NCBI GenBank assembly: GCA_018821305.1
Contig: JAHJMN010000145.1
Span: 1-38,599 of the forward strand
Direction: 5' to 3'
Length of the DNA stretch: 38,599 bases
DNA from: Myxococcota bacterium
Lineage (GTDB): Bacteria > Myxococcota_A > Polyangia > HGW-17
Shown: in pieces, positions 16,519 through 24,512 of the stretch
Position numbering within the stretch: the stretch's first letter is position 1
Layout: every line of letters starts with the position of its first letter
Program-made: the position numbers and the translations under genes
The notes under the pieces: generated by a model
Seen by the model: only the letters and a program-made list of their open reading frames with translations
What the model was told of the DNA's origin: nothing
Databases searched by the model: none

Positions 16519-16779
16519 TTACTCGTAATGAGTCCACATTCTTAGAACTTTTACTGTCTCAATGTCATCGAGAACCTGATAAACCAGCCTGTGCTGAATG
16601 TTTATTCTGCGGGAAAAGGAACCGGTCAGATCACCCGTGAGTTTTTCAAAAAGTGGTGGGGACTTAAGTGGATTTTCTGAGAGAATTGCGAGAAGCTCAA
16701 CAACTTTGCTTTTAAGCCCTGATTGCTTGATTTTCTCCGCATCTTTAAGAGCCTGTTTTGTAAATACAATTTTCCACAT
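16519..16779 (-). CDS. yoeB: YoeB/Txe-family mRNA interferase toxin
   Basis: The product has 86 residues and the RelE fold. YoeB cleaves mRNA at the ribosomal A site when freed from its antitoxin. FTKQALKDAEKI at the N terminus, SPPLFEKLTGDLTGSFSRRI and the closing RMWTHYE are diagnostic. Glu45, Arg64, His84 and Tyr85 fall at the positions of the E. coli YoeB active-site residues (Glu46, Arg65, His83, Tyr84), so the toxin looks intact. Its ATG overlaps the antitoxin stop (TAATG), which gives coupled translation. A family 1 element lies beyond its 3' end. Confidence 0.93.
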   Translation of the reverse strand: MWKIVFTKQALKDAEKIKQSGLKSKVVELLAILSENPLKSPPLFEKLTGDLTGSFSRRINIQHRLVYQVLDDIETVKVLRMWTHYE

Positions 16780-17018
16780 TACCAGTCGAGCTCACTGCAT
16801 TCCTCAATGGGTGTATTCATTCCTTCAATTATTGATTCCCGCATCCTTGGAATGGATACGAGGTACAGAGTTTCTTGAATTGCTCTCCAGTCTTCTTCAG
16901 AGAGAACAACAGCAGATGAACGTTTTCCTTTTATTATTACAGGAATATGATCTGTTGCTACGGAATCTACTATTCCAAATAGTTTTGAGCGAGCTTCACT
17001 GACAGTATAAACAGTCAT
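16779..17018 (-). CDS. yefM: YefM/Phd-family antitoxin
   Basis: The product has 79 residues. The N-terminal DNA-binding half starts MTVYTVSEARSKLFGIVDSV and continues with PVIIKGKRSSAVVLSEEDW, the standard YefM/Phd pattern. The acidic C-terminal tail (ending PIEECSELDW) should wrap the toxin. The start at 17016-17018 is chosen because AGAGGT lies 7 nt upstream and the protein then begins as YefM does. A longer frame to 17066 would run through the operator. It is expected to repress its own promoter together with the toxin. Confidence 0.93.
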   Translation of the reverse strand: MTVYTVSEARSKLFGIVDSVATDHIPVIIKGKRSSAVVLSEEDWRAIQETLYLVSIPRMRESIIEGMNTPIEECSELDW

Positions 17019-17034
17019 TATTATTACCTCTGTA

Positions 17035-17066
17035 TCTATACGTACGGAAAAACGTACGAAAGTCAA
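17035..17066 (-). promoter_or_regulatory. Toxin-antitoxin promoter with tandem CGTACG operators
   Basis: CGTACG occurs at 17041-17046 and 17053-17058, 12 bp apart. The sites lie between a -35-like TTGACT (complement of 17061-17066) and a -10-like TATAGA (complement of 17035-17040). The 20-bp spacing between the boxes is long for sigma-70. Tandem short palindromes between promoter boxes fit autoregulation by a YefM dimer. Confidence 0.55.
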
Positions 17067-17104
17067 GAACGGGGATTGTTTTTGTTGATTTTGAGCTTTG
17101 AGAT

Positions 17105-18082
17105 TTATGCGCCGATGGTGGCTACCATAACAGCTTTAATGGTGTGCATGCGGTTTTCAGCCTGGTCAAATACGCGGGATGCTTTGCCTTCGAAAACTTC
17201 TTCGGTAACTTCGAGGGCGCCACAGTCTTTTGACATGTCTGTATCGGCATTGTGGAACGCCGGGAGGCAATGCAGGAAAATAGTATCTTTGCGACCAGTC
17301 ATGGCCATCATTTCACTGTTTACCTGATATGGTTTGAGCAGTGCAAGTCTTTCATTCCACTGAGCTTCTTCGCCCATGCTTACCCACACGTCTGTATAGA
17401 TTACCTGGGCACCTTTTACGCCTTCGGCAACATTGTCCGTAAGAGTAAAGCGACCACCTGTTTCTGCTGCGATTTCGCGAGCTTTTCCGATAAGGTCTTC
17501 ATCGGGGAGCAGGCTTTTGGGAGCAACAATGCGTACATCCATACCCATTTTCATGCCACCGATTAAAAGGCTGCGGGCCATGTTGTTGCGTCCGTCGCCG
17601 GTATAAGCAAAAACGATATCTTTCAGATGGCCGAATTCTTCCATGATAGTAAGGAAGTCGGCGAGAATCTGTGTTGGATGATACATATCTGTAAGGCCGT
17701 TCCACACGGGAACGCCTGCATACTGAGCCAGTTCCTCAACAACGTCCTGAGAAAATCCTCGGAATTCAATGCCGTCAAAATAGCGGCCTAAAACCCGGGC
17801 GGTATCCTTTACGGTTTCTTTTTTGCCGAATTGAATATCGCCTTTTCCGAGGTATTCAGGGAAAGCACCTTCATCGTTACATGCAACAACAAAAGCGCAG
17901 CGGGTTCGTGTGGAAGCTTTTTCGAAAATCAGAGCCACATTCTTGCCCTCAAGCAGTTTGTGACGGATTCCCGTAAGTTTGTCTTCCTTGAGTTTTTTTG
18001 AAAGAGTGAGAAGAAACTGGATTTCCGACGGGGAAAAGTCCAGAAGTTTCAGAAAATGTCTACCACGAAGATTTACAGGCAT
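17105..18082 (-). CDS. argF: Ornithine carbamoyltransferase
   Basis: The product has 325 residues. It transfers carbamoyl from carbamoyl phosphate to ornithine to form citrulline in arginine synthesis. Carbamoyl-phosphate-binding STRTR is at residues 57-61 ([11 protein letters not shown]). HPTQILADF and the ornithine/catalytic HCLPAFH (271-277) are both intact. The N terminus ([16 protein letters not shown]) matches the family. Two adjacent ATGs follow GGAGG. The second (18082) has the better spacing of 5 nt; the first would leave only 2. It is the last of three same-strand genes after lgt and tsaE, with a 160-bp gap that may hold its own promoter. No other arginine gene is nearby. Confidence 0.95.
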   Translation of the reverse strand: MPVNLRGRHFLKLLDFSPSEIQFLLTLSKKLKEDKLTGIRHKLLEGKNVALIFEKASTRTRCAFVVACNDEGAFPEYLGKGDIQFGKKETVKDTARVLGRYFDGIEFRGFSQDVVEELAQYAGVPVWNGLTDMYHPTQILADFLTIMEEFGHLKDIVFAYTGDGRNNMARSLLIGGMKMGMDVRIVAPKSLLPDEDLIGKAREIAAETGGRFTLTDNVAEGVKGAQVIYTDVWVSMGEEAQWNERLALLKPYQVNSEMMAMTGRKDTIFLHCLPAFHNADTDMSKDCGALEVTEEVFEGKASRVFDQAENRMHTIKAVMVATIGA

Positions 18083-18242
18083 CATAACCTCCAGTTAAAC
18101 GGTGGGAAAACACCGGAATTAAATTTCCAGATCCTTTTAAACTGAATTTCACATGGACTCAAGCTGAATAAAAAACCCTGAAAAAAAAGGGGAGGAAAAA
18201 AGCATTTGTATGGATGGCGGGCCCATTTGGAAAAAAATGGAT

Positions 18243-18734
18243 TCAGTTTTTGGGGAAAGCTTTAGACAGGCGGTCGTTCCAGGCTTCGAAAGTGGCGGTT
18301 TTCAGGATTATTGTCCGGGTGTTTTCGGAAGTTTTAAGAATTTCAATAATAAGTGCATCCGGTGGAATTGTTTCCGGGAAAAGGTCCCACCATTCACAGA
18401 CGGTTATGTTTCCTGAGCGAATGATTTCAAAGAAATCAAGTTCGATGAGTTCGTCTGATTCCCCAAGCCGATATAAATCCATATGATAATAAATGAGATC
18501 ATCAAGATGGTGCTCGTTGATAAGCGTGAAAGTTGGAGATGCGATGTAGTATTCATCTCCGAGGCCAGCGCCCTTTGCGATACCTTGAGCCATGCGGGTT
18601 TTTCCAGCGCCGAGGTTGCCGGTTAAAGCAATATTGTCGCCACCGTGCAGCACACTGCCCAGAAGTTGGGAAATTTCAAATGTAGATTCTTCGGATTCAC
18701 TTAGAAACTGTCTGATTATTTTGATTTCCTGCAT
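18243..18734 (-). CDS. tsaE: tRNA threonylcarbamoyladenosine synthesis ATPase TsaE
   Basis: The product has 163 residues. TsaE is the ATPase that acts with TsaB and TsaD to make t6A37 in ANN-decoding tRNAs. The Walker A motif GNLGAGKT spans residues 39-46. The family motif SPTFTLINEHH and the DLYRLGESDELIELDFFEI region follow, and VCEWWDLFPE is near the C terminus. Its first 38 bases overlap the end of lgt, with CAGGAAA directly before the ATG. No other plausible in-frame ATG precedes the Walker motif. Confidence 0.94.
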   Translation of the reverse strand: MQEIKIIRQFLSESEESTFEISQLLGSVLHGGDNIALTGNLGAGKTRMAQGIAKGAGLGDEYYIASPTFTLINEHHLDDLIYYHMDLYRLGESDELIELDFFEIIRSGNITVCEWWDLFPETIPPDALIIEILKTSENTRTIILKTATFEAWNDRLSKAFPKN

Positions 18735-19695
18735 TTTCCTGTTCCACCTTCACTGAAGGCTTTTTAATATAGATCCATATGCCTATTGCGCCAACAAACA
18801 AGCTGATGAGTTGGGAAGTGCTCAGATACAGCAGGCTTCCGCGGGGGTCGTTTCGGAAAAACTCGAAAACGAAACGCTGCAAAGCATACCCGACAAGGAA
18901 AAACGCAAGTACTTGCCCATCCCATTTTTTTCTGGTCCTGATGACAAAGTACGCCAATAGGAAAATAAGCAGATTTGAACCGGCATGATAAATCTGCGTG
19001 GGGTGAACATGTTTTGAAAACTCTGCCGTGGGTTCGATGAGTCCCGCTTTCATGTGGTCTTCCCAGGGGCCAAGCCAGCGACCGTAGCGGATTCCCCATG
19101 GAACTGAAGTTATTTTCCCGTAGCAGCAACCGTTCAGCAGGCATCCGGTACGGGCAATAAACAGCCCGAGAGGCATGATCCAGCCGAAAACGTCCATGAC
19201 TTTCCAGGGCGGAAGTTGAAACCTCCGCAGATACCAGATGACAAAAAGGGCGGCGAAAATGAAACCGCCATAGAAAACGAGACCTCCGCGCCAGACTTTA
19301 AATGGAGTCAGGCAGTCACGCTCGGGGTAACACTTTGATTTTTCCGTATCACATTGAAAACCATCACCGCACTGGCTGTCTTTGGTGCAGACCGAAACTT
19401 TTGGTCCGCCTTTTCCCTGGGGAACTTCTACTTTTTTCGGTGCGATGCACAGATTGACGTAGTCTTTGAATTGCCCATCAGCAATAATGTGCAAAAACCG
19501 TGCTCCAAAAAGCGAAACTACAACGATGAAAATCCCCATGTCGTAGAGACGAAGCGGGCTTATGTGCAATTTTCTTGCGGCGCGTTCAAGTAAAATTAAA
19601 CCAACGATGAACGCTACGGCGAGCATTGTAAAATATGCGGGAAAAGTGATTCTTCCGAAAAGGGGTAGTGTAAATTCTAAAAGTAATGGCTTCAT
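18697..19695 (-). CDS. lgt: Prolipoprotein diacylglyceryl transferase with Cys-rich insertion
   Basis: The product has 332 residues. Lgt attaches diacylglycerol from phosphatidylglycerol to the lipobox cysteine of prolipoproteins in the inner membrane. Multiple membrane segments are present. The Lgt signature appears as LFIARTGCLLNGCCYG (residues 178-193), a known variant of the GRIGNFINGE type. HPTQIYHAGSNLL and ALQRFVFEFFRNDPRG follow. The unusual part is residues 83-128, a periplasmic-side loop with six cysteines (83, 103, 109, 115, 122, 128), including CTKDSQCGDGFQC. This resembles the small disulfide-rich modules common in myxobacterial secreted proteins. It reads straight into KVWRGGLVFYGGF, the normal continuation. 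It overlaps tsaE by 38 bp. Seven predicted lipoprotein substrates are encoded in this window. Confidence 0.93.
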   Translation of the reverse strand: MKPLLLEFTLPLFGRITFPAYFTMLAVAFIVGLILLERAARKLHISPLRLYDMGIFIVVVSLFGARFLHIIADGQFKDYVNLCIAPKKVEVPQGKGGPKVSVCTKDSQCGDGFQCDTEKSKCYPERDCLTPFKVWRGGLVFYGGFIFAALFVIWYLRRFQLPPWKVMDVFGWIMPLGLFIARTGCLLNGCCYGKITSVPWGIRYGRWLGPWEDHMKAGLIEPTAEFSKHVHPTQIYHAGSNLLIFLLAYFVIRTRKKWDGQVLAFFLVGYALQRFVFEFFRNDPRGSLLYLSTSQLISLFVGAIGIWIYIKKPSVKVEQENAGNQNNQTVSK

Positions 19696-19752
19696 TGGTA
19701 AAAAAAATCAACTTAAATCGTGTCGAAAGATTTATTAAAAATCCTCACAGGC

Positions 19753-19923
19753 CATTAACTGAATAGTTCGTGTCCTGAAATTCAATTTTTATCAAAATTG
19801 AGCATGTTCAGGAAAACATGCTATTCAGAACACTACAATAATTTCAGTTTCTTCATTCTTAATGTCCTGTGTTGAAATTTTCGTAAACCCGAAAAAGTTG
19901 GTATCACAGGACATTAACTGAAT
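19753..19923 (+). repeat. Family 3 palindromic element, copy 2
   Basis: A ~171-bp element flanked by a 13-bp direct repeat CATTAACTGAATA at 19753-19765 and 19911-19923. The shared terminus AGTTCGTGTCCTGAAATTC begins at about 19765. It is followed by the hairpins CAATTTT/AAAATTG and AGCATGTT/AACATGCT. Positions 19765-19865 match 14857-14957 inverted. CACAGGACATTAACTG closes the right end. It occupies most of the lgt-nadB divergent gap (19696-20019), so it supplies much of both upstream regions. Confidence 0.85.
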
Positions 19924-20019
19924 AACACAGTTGATCGAAATCTCACAAGGTAATAATACTGGTTGGGTGCCGGACTTTGCCCTGTAGTGTGGAAGGTAGT
20001 CACAAAGGATGGTTTTTAT

Positions 20020-21624
20020 ATGAGAATGCCGAAAGTTATTGATACGGATTATCTCGTTATCGGAAGCGGACTTGCAGGTCTTTATTTTGCTGCACACGCA
20101 TCGGAGCACGGACGGGTTACAATTATTACAAAACGCGGTTTGCGGGATGGAACAACATTTTTAGCTCAGGCGGGCATTGCCAGCGTTTTAGGAGATGATG
20201 ATTCCTTTGAAACACATATTGCAGACACTCTGACCACGGGGGCTGGTCTTTGCAACGAAAATGCGGTGCGCCTTACTGTAGAGAGTGGACCTGAACGCAT
20301 TAAAGACCTTATGGACAACTTCGGTGTTCAGTTTTCCGAACATTCTGACGGGCGACTGGACCTTGGTCTTGAAGGAGGTCACACCCGGCGGAGAGTCGCT
20401 CACATTCAGGACTTCACAGGGGAGGGACTCATGTTCAAACTTGAAAATGCTGTTCGTTCCAATCCCAAAATCACAATTCTGGAAAACACTATGGCCGTGG
20501 ATTTGCTCTCCAATGCGAAGTACGGTAAATCAAACTCGGTTTTCGGAGCATTTATCCTTGACCGCAACACAAATACAATTGACACGGTCATAGCAAAAGC
20601 CACGGTAATTGCCTCCGGGGGAGCCGGAAAAGTTTATATTTACACATCCAATCCAGACACTTCAAACGGTGACGGTATCGCCATTGCCTACCGGGCTGGT
20701 GCGGAAGTGGAAAACATGGAATTTTATCAGTTTCATCCTACCTGTCTGTATCACCCCAGTGCCAAAAGTTTTCTTATTTCCGAAGCACTCCGTGGTGAAG
20801 GAGGTATCCTGCGACGCGCTGATGGTACAGCCTTCATGAATTCTTATCATGATATGGCGGAGCTTGCTCCAAGGGATGTTGTGGCCCGGGCCATTGATAC
20901 GGAACTGAAAAAGTCCGGTGATGACAGCGTATTTCTCGATATGACACACCTTGATGGTGACTTTCTCACAAAACGATTCCCCAACATCAGCCGGAAACTT
21001 CTGGAATTCGGCATTGATATGACAAAAGTTCCGATTCCCGTTGTTCCGGCGGCTCATTACTGCTGTGGTGGTATTAAAGTTGATGATTCCGGGCGCACAA
21101 ATATTCCCAATCTCTACGCCATCGGGGAGGCATCCCACACGGGTCTTCATGGGGCATGTCGTATGGCTTCAAACAGTCTACTCGAAGCCCTTGTCTACGC
21201 ATACAGGGCGGCTCAGGAAGTTAAAAACAGTACTCTGGAGCGTCCACAGGAAATTATTCCCTGGAAAAGCGGGCATGCAGTATCATCCGATGAAGGTGTC
21301 GTCGTTTCTCACAACTGGGACGAAATCCGGCGGACCATGTGGAACTACGTGGGCATTGTGCGTACGGATAAACGACTTTCCCGGGCAAAAGCGCGTATTG
21401 ATCTCATCCGTGACGAAATCCGTAATTATTACTGGAATTTTTTAGTGACTCCTGAACTCCTTGAACTTCGCAATCTCGCTTTAGTTGCTGATTTGATCGT
21501 TTATGGAGCCCAGCGCAGACATGAAAGCCGGGGACTTCATTTTAATATGGATCATCCCCACCGAAGTGAGTTTTATCACCGCAATACACTCCTGTTCCGC
21601 GGTGTGGGACCGAGTCATTCATAG
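20020..21624 (+). CDS. nadB: L-aspartate oxidase
   Basis: The product has 534 residues. It is an FAD enzyme that oxidises L-aspartate to iminoaspartate, the first step of bacterial NAD synthesis. The N-terminal dinucleotide site is VIGSGLAGLYFAAHAS. The substrate loop GHTRRRVAHIQDFTGEGL, EFYQFHPTCLYHP, RDVVARAID and GRTNIPNLYAIGEASHTGLHG-type C-terminal FAD contacts all fit NadB. The closing helical domain contains DEIRNYYWNFLV. The start at 20020 is chosen because AAGGAT lies 10 nt upstream and MRMPKVIDTDYLVIGSG matches the family. A frame open to 19963 adds residues without support. nadA and nadC are not in the window. The lipoprotein gene begins 24 bp downstream and may share the transcript. 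Confidence 0.95.
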   Translation: MRMPKVIDTDYLVIGSGLAGLYFAAHASEHGRVTIITKRGLRDGTTFLAQAGIASVLGDDDSFETHIADTLTTGAGLCNENAVRLTVESGPERIKDLMDNFGVQFSEHSDGRLDLGLEGGHTRRRVAHIQDFTGEGLMFKLENAVRSNPKITILENTMAVDLLSNAKYGKSNSVFGAFILDRNTNTIDTVIAKATVIASGGAGKVYIYTSNPDTSNGDGIAIAYRAGAEVENMEFYQFHPTCLYHPSAKSFLISEALRGEGGILRRADGTAFMNSYHDMAELAPRDVVARAIDTELKKSGDDSVFLDMTHLDGDFLTKRFPNISRKLLEFGIDMTKVPIPVVPAAHYCCGGIKVDDSGRTNIPNLYAIGEASHTGLHGACRMASNSLLEALVYAYRAAQEVKNSTLERPQEIIPWKSGHAVSSDEGVVVSHNWDEIRRTMWNYVGIVRTDKRLSRAKARIDLIRDEIRNYYWNFLVTPELLELRNLALVADLIVYGAQRRHESRGLHFNMDHPHRSEFYHRNTLLFRGVGPSHS

Positions 21625-21648
21625 CGTTCAACCGAAGGGTAAATATTA

Positions 21649-23220
21649 ATGAAAATACATATATTATTTCTGCTTCTCTCTTCCTTACTGTTTGCCGGAT
21701 CCTGTGGCAAGTCGAAGAAAAAGGACGTTGTGGGGAACCCTGGTGAGAAAATATCAAATCCTTCGAAAACTGAAAAAACTGATAAAGAAGAGGAAGTATG
21801 GGTGTGGGAAGGGTCTTTCAATGTTTTAAAAGGAATAATAACTTCCGGCAGTGGTAAAAAGCCACCAATTCGAGGCGGGGAGAAGATTTCGGTTTTTGTT
21901 CATCTGGCAGGCCTTGAAAAAAATACTGATCTTAAAGCTAAAGTTCAGGTAGCTGGCCCCGAAGGCATCGTTTACACCGATGAGCGTACTTTGCTTGCGG
22001 CGGATCGAATAAAGAAAACAACGGGGATTGTGGGGGTCATTTTTACATCGGATGGGGCCTGGGTAAGCGGAAAATATTCCGTCGAAGTTAATCTTTCTCA
22101 GGGGGTTAAAAAAGGAAAGATTATTGCGCCTTTTACTCTTGAGTCCATTGCAACGGTTTCTTCAAGTTTTCAACTTGAAAACTTTGCGTTTCCTCAGGTT
22201 ATAGCTGCCGGCCGCACTTATCCAGCATATTTTCTCCTTCGGGGTATCTTTGGTGATTCAACTGTAAAGGCGTTTTTCGATACGAAAAAGAAGGATGGCT
22301 CCATAGTCAGTTCTGTTTCGAAAAAATGGGATTACAAAAATGGAACAAAACAGAGTATCTGGCAGGGAGTTGTTCTGACTGCTCCCGCTGACGAAGGGGA
22401 GTATCAGGTTCTGATTCGATTTGAAAAGGATAACAAAAAAATAAACACCGGGGAGAAAATCATCGTCAAAAGTGTTGCAAACATTGCAAATCCCATGGTT
22501 CTTACCAGTTCAGCTCAAATCCGCAAGCTGTTTTACCGTCAGGAAGAGGGCATTTTAGCAGCGATGATTTTCAGTGCGGAAGAAAAGGAAATGACACTGG
22601 ATATCGGCATTACGGGCCCCGATCGCGGAGTCTACCTCATTAACCGCGGAATAAAAGTAAAAGGTGGTCCCAAAGGTCATCCCGTGGCGCTGCCGTTTAC
22701 AGTGCCCGAATTTGCTCCTGCGGGGGATTATCACATTAAACTTCGGATTAAAGACGGTAGTGTCTTCACGGAAAATCAGATTCAATTCCGTGTGGGTGGA
22801 GAAGAATTGAAACCACCTTCATCCTACAGGGCGACAATGGTGGAACTGGGTAATAACGGGATTTTCACGAGCGTTTACGACAAACCATTATCAAACGGCA
22901 CTGTCTATGCGTCTTTTATCCTTGAGGGAATGAAAAACGATCGGAAAAAGCGTGCTGTTTCCGGTCAGGATCTTGAATTCATTGAAATCGATAACAGTTG
23001 TACGTTTTCAATATATAAACCGCTGATGGAAGCTCCGGAATTCAAAAGTAAACCTTTTGAAATCAAAGGAACGTATTACCACCAGGTTATGCGCCTGAGG
23101 GTAAATTCAGCATTCAAACCCCGTCCGCATCTCAAGGGCCGCTATACACTTCGCCTTGATTGTGAAGATAAAAAATCCGACCGCGCAACTCAACTCACAA
23201 AACCCGTCACCTTCAAGTAG
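21649..23220 (+). CDS. Multi-domain beta-sandwich lipoprotein, unknown function
   Basis: The product has 523 residues. The lipoprotein signal MKIHILFLLLSSLLFAGSC places Cys19. A Lys-rich linker (residues 20-45) and four similar units of roughly 110-120 residues follow. Each has a presentation strand and closes with a Gly-x-Tyr strand of the type seen in Ig-like or macroglobulin-like folds: SGKYSVEVNL, EGEYQVLIRF, AGDYHIKLRI and KGRYTLRLDC. No family was recognised. AAGGG lies about 10 nt before the ATG. It follows nadB by 24 bp without sharing an obvious function. It is probably an outer-membrane-anchored structural or binding protein. Confidence 0.82.
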   Translation: MKIHILFLLLSSLLFAGSCGKSKKKDVVGNPGEKISNPSKTEKTDKEEEVWVWEGSFNVLKGIITSGSGKKPPIRGGEKISVFVHLAGLEKNTDLKAKVQVAGPEGIVYTDERTLLAADRIKKTTGIVGVIFTSDGAWVSGKYSVEVNLSQGVKKGKIIAPFTLESIATVSSSFQLENFAFPQVIAAGRTYPAYFLLRGIFGDSTVKAFFDTKKKDGSIVSSVSKKWDYKNGTKQSIWQGVVLTAPADEGEYQVLIRFEKDNKKINTGEKIIVKSVANIANPMVLTSSAQIRKLFYRQEEGILAAMIFSAEEKEMTLDIGITGPDRGVYLINRGIKVKGGPKGHPVALPFTVPEFAPAGDYHIKLRIKDGSVFTENQIQFRVGGEELKPPSSYRATMVELGNNGIFTSVYDKPLSNGTVYASFILEGMKNDRKKRAVSGQDLEFIEIDNSCTFSIYKPLMEAPEFKSKPFEIKGTYYHQVMRLRVNSAFKPRPHLKGRYTLRLDCEDKKSDRATQLTKPVTFK

Positions 23221-23336
23221 TTTCTGTCCTGAAATATTTTTGAAAAATGCTTTTTGTCAATGTTGAATTTTAGAGGAATGCATACGGTGAAAGACAATCG
23301 CATTTTTGCTGTGCGACAGTATTTTTATTTCTAACT

Positions 23337-23936
23337 TCATTTCAGAGGTAGTCTCAAAGAAGAGCGAGTAAATAACTCCCATTGTTTGAGAAGAGCTTGA
23401 GCCTTTTCAGGATTTGTTTCACACAAGTGGGTAAGGTGAGCAACCTGTTCTTTTAATAAAAGCAAATAATCATAATCCAGGTCTTTGGGAATTAAGTCCA
23501 TAAGTCTACGCAAAGCAAAGAGTCCATCAGAATAATTCCCGATAACAACCAATGAATAGGCTATTACTTGTTGTGTATAAAGAATATCACTTTGTTTCCA
23601 TTTAATAAAATCTTCGGGACCTGATATTGTATTTAAATAAGGTAGTCCTTCTTCGCTTACTAATCTGGAAATAACACCCGACTCGGTCGTTCCCCATGAC
23701 GCACATCCACCTCCAAGTCGCTTACCAAAGTTAAAGACTTCAGTAGTTTGTGGGATGTATAGTGGTTGAATAAAAGCCCATACATATACCTTGTCAGGCT
23801 CTCTTGATTCTTCAAGGCATACTCCACGAAGAATTCTATCCAAAGGTTTATAAATCAATAAAGTGCCGTTATCATAGAAATCATTCATTTCTGATGTAAT
23901 TGAATGCAAAATTTTCTTTTTCTCTGATAATTTCAT
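23337..23936 (-). CDS. Unrecognised soluble protein, 199 aa
   Basis: The product has 199 residues with no signal peptide or membrane segment. GAGGA five bases before the ATG supports the start. The N-terminal half contains the distinctive FGKRLGGGCASWGTTESG. The C-terminal half is helical (a QVIAYSLVVIGNYSDGLFAL segment, then DYDYLLLLKEQVAHLTHLC) and could be TPR-like. It is separated from the small gene at 24112 by a truncated family 1 element. Both lie downstream of the large lipoprotein gene on the same strand. An immunity- or effector-partner role is conceivable, but nothing in the sequence demonstrates it. Confidence 0.7.
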   Translation of the reverse strand: MKLSEKKKILHSITSEMNDFYDNGTLLIYKPLDRILRGVCLEESREPDKVYVWAFIQPLYIPQTTEVFNFGKRLGGGCASWGTTESGVISRLVSEEGLPYLNTISGPEDFIKWKQSDILYTQQVIAYSLVVIGNYSDGLFALRRLMDLIPKDLDYDYLLLLKEQVAHLTHLCETNPEKAQALLKQWELFTRSSLRLPLK

Positions 23937-23965
23937 TTTTTCCTCGGATCGGGCGCTTTGAATTG

Positions 23966-24114
23966 TTATGTTAAATGCTTACCTGATTACCTGAATCTCT
24001 GTTAAAAAAATTCTGGTAAACAGGAAATCAGTAGCAGAAACAATAAATCAGGGGCTCTTTCCTGAAGCATTTCTTAAAAGCAAGTAACTATCGTATTACT
24101 CATGAAACGGTCTA
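23966..24114 (-). repeat. Family 1 palindromic element, copy D (truncated)
   Basis: About 149 bp, inverted relative to copy A. The end bearing ATCGTATTACTCATGAAACGGTCTA is intact and ends at the TAG stop codon (24112-24114) of the adjacent minus-strand gene. The far end is missing: similarity fades near 23966, before the start of the 23337-23936 gene. CCTG and CAGG units are still recognisable at about 23980-24035. Confidence 0.8.
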
Positions 24115-24357
24115 ATTCTGATCAAATATCTTGATAATATTATTATAATTTGGATATATTTTACAAATTTCAATTAGCGTTTCTCTGAATTCCTCTGTTT
24201 TGTCTTCAGGATCAAGCATTAAAAGAGGCAAATACTCTGCACAATCAAGTATTACAGGAAAACCTTCATAGTTCTCAAGACTTGAATAATGCCTCAAAAG
24301 CACAAATATATAATTAATAGATTTAAGTGCAGCTGCTTCCTTATTTTTTTTTATCAT
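24112..24357 (-). CDS. Unrecognised small protein, 81 aa
   Basis: The predicted product is 81 residues from the ATG at 24355-24357. A weak TAGG lies 7 nt upstream. A TTG start six codons earlier is possible. It is predicted helical (MIKKNKEAAALKSINYIF, then EEFRETLIEICKIYPNYNN), without a signal peptide. The TAG stop is also the terminal trinucleotide of family 1 copy D, so the natural C terminus may have been set or altered by the element's insertion. I recognise no family, and the coding signal is moderate because of its length. Confidence 0.55.
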   Translation of the reverse strand: MIKKNKEAAALKSINYIFVLLRHYSSLENYEGFPVILDCAEYLPLLMLDPEDKTEEFRETLIEICKIYPNYNNIIKIFDQN

Positions 24358-24473
24358 TTTCAAACCTAGCAACAAAACAAAAAAAAAACTGTTTTTATTT
24401 TAATTCTCTGCATGAGACTCGGAATCCAATGGTAAAAAGGGGCTTTTTCAAATTTGAAAAGATCGTTCAAGTG

Positions 24474-24508
24474 GTTCGTGTTCTGAGCAAAAAATCGACG
24501 AAACTTAA
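24474..24508 (+). repeat. Internally deleted family 2 remnant
   Basis: TTCGTGTTCTGAGC joined to AAAAAATCGACGAAACTTA. It combines the outer terminus of family 2 with its distal segment (compare 441-451 and 529-553), without the middle. It lies just past the 3' end of the minus-strand gene that stops at 24513. A perfect 16-bp palindrome, TTTTCAAATTTGAAAA, is at 24445-24460. Confidence 0.5.
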
Positions 24509-24512
24509 TGAT

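Noticed and set aside
16519-17018. Novel defence module at the toxin-antitoxin pair
   Set aside because: Both proteins match YefM and YoeB closely with all active-site residues and no extra gene, so this is a standard type II system.
18170-18200. Terminator between tsaE and argF
   Set aside because: AAAAACCCTG followed by AAAAAAAAGGGG gives purine and pyrimidine tracts but no stable stem in either direction.
20662-21150. Minus-strand 162-codon frame inside nadB
   Set aside because: It is opposite the conserved flavoprotein core, and the translation shows no family.
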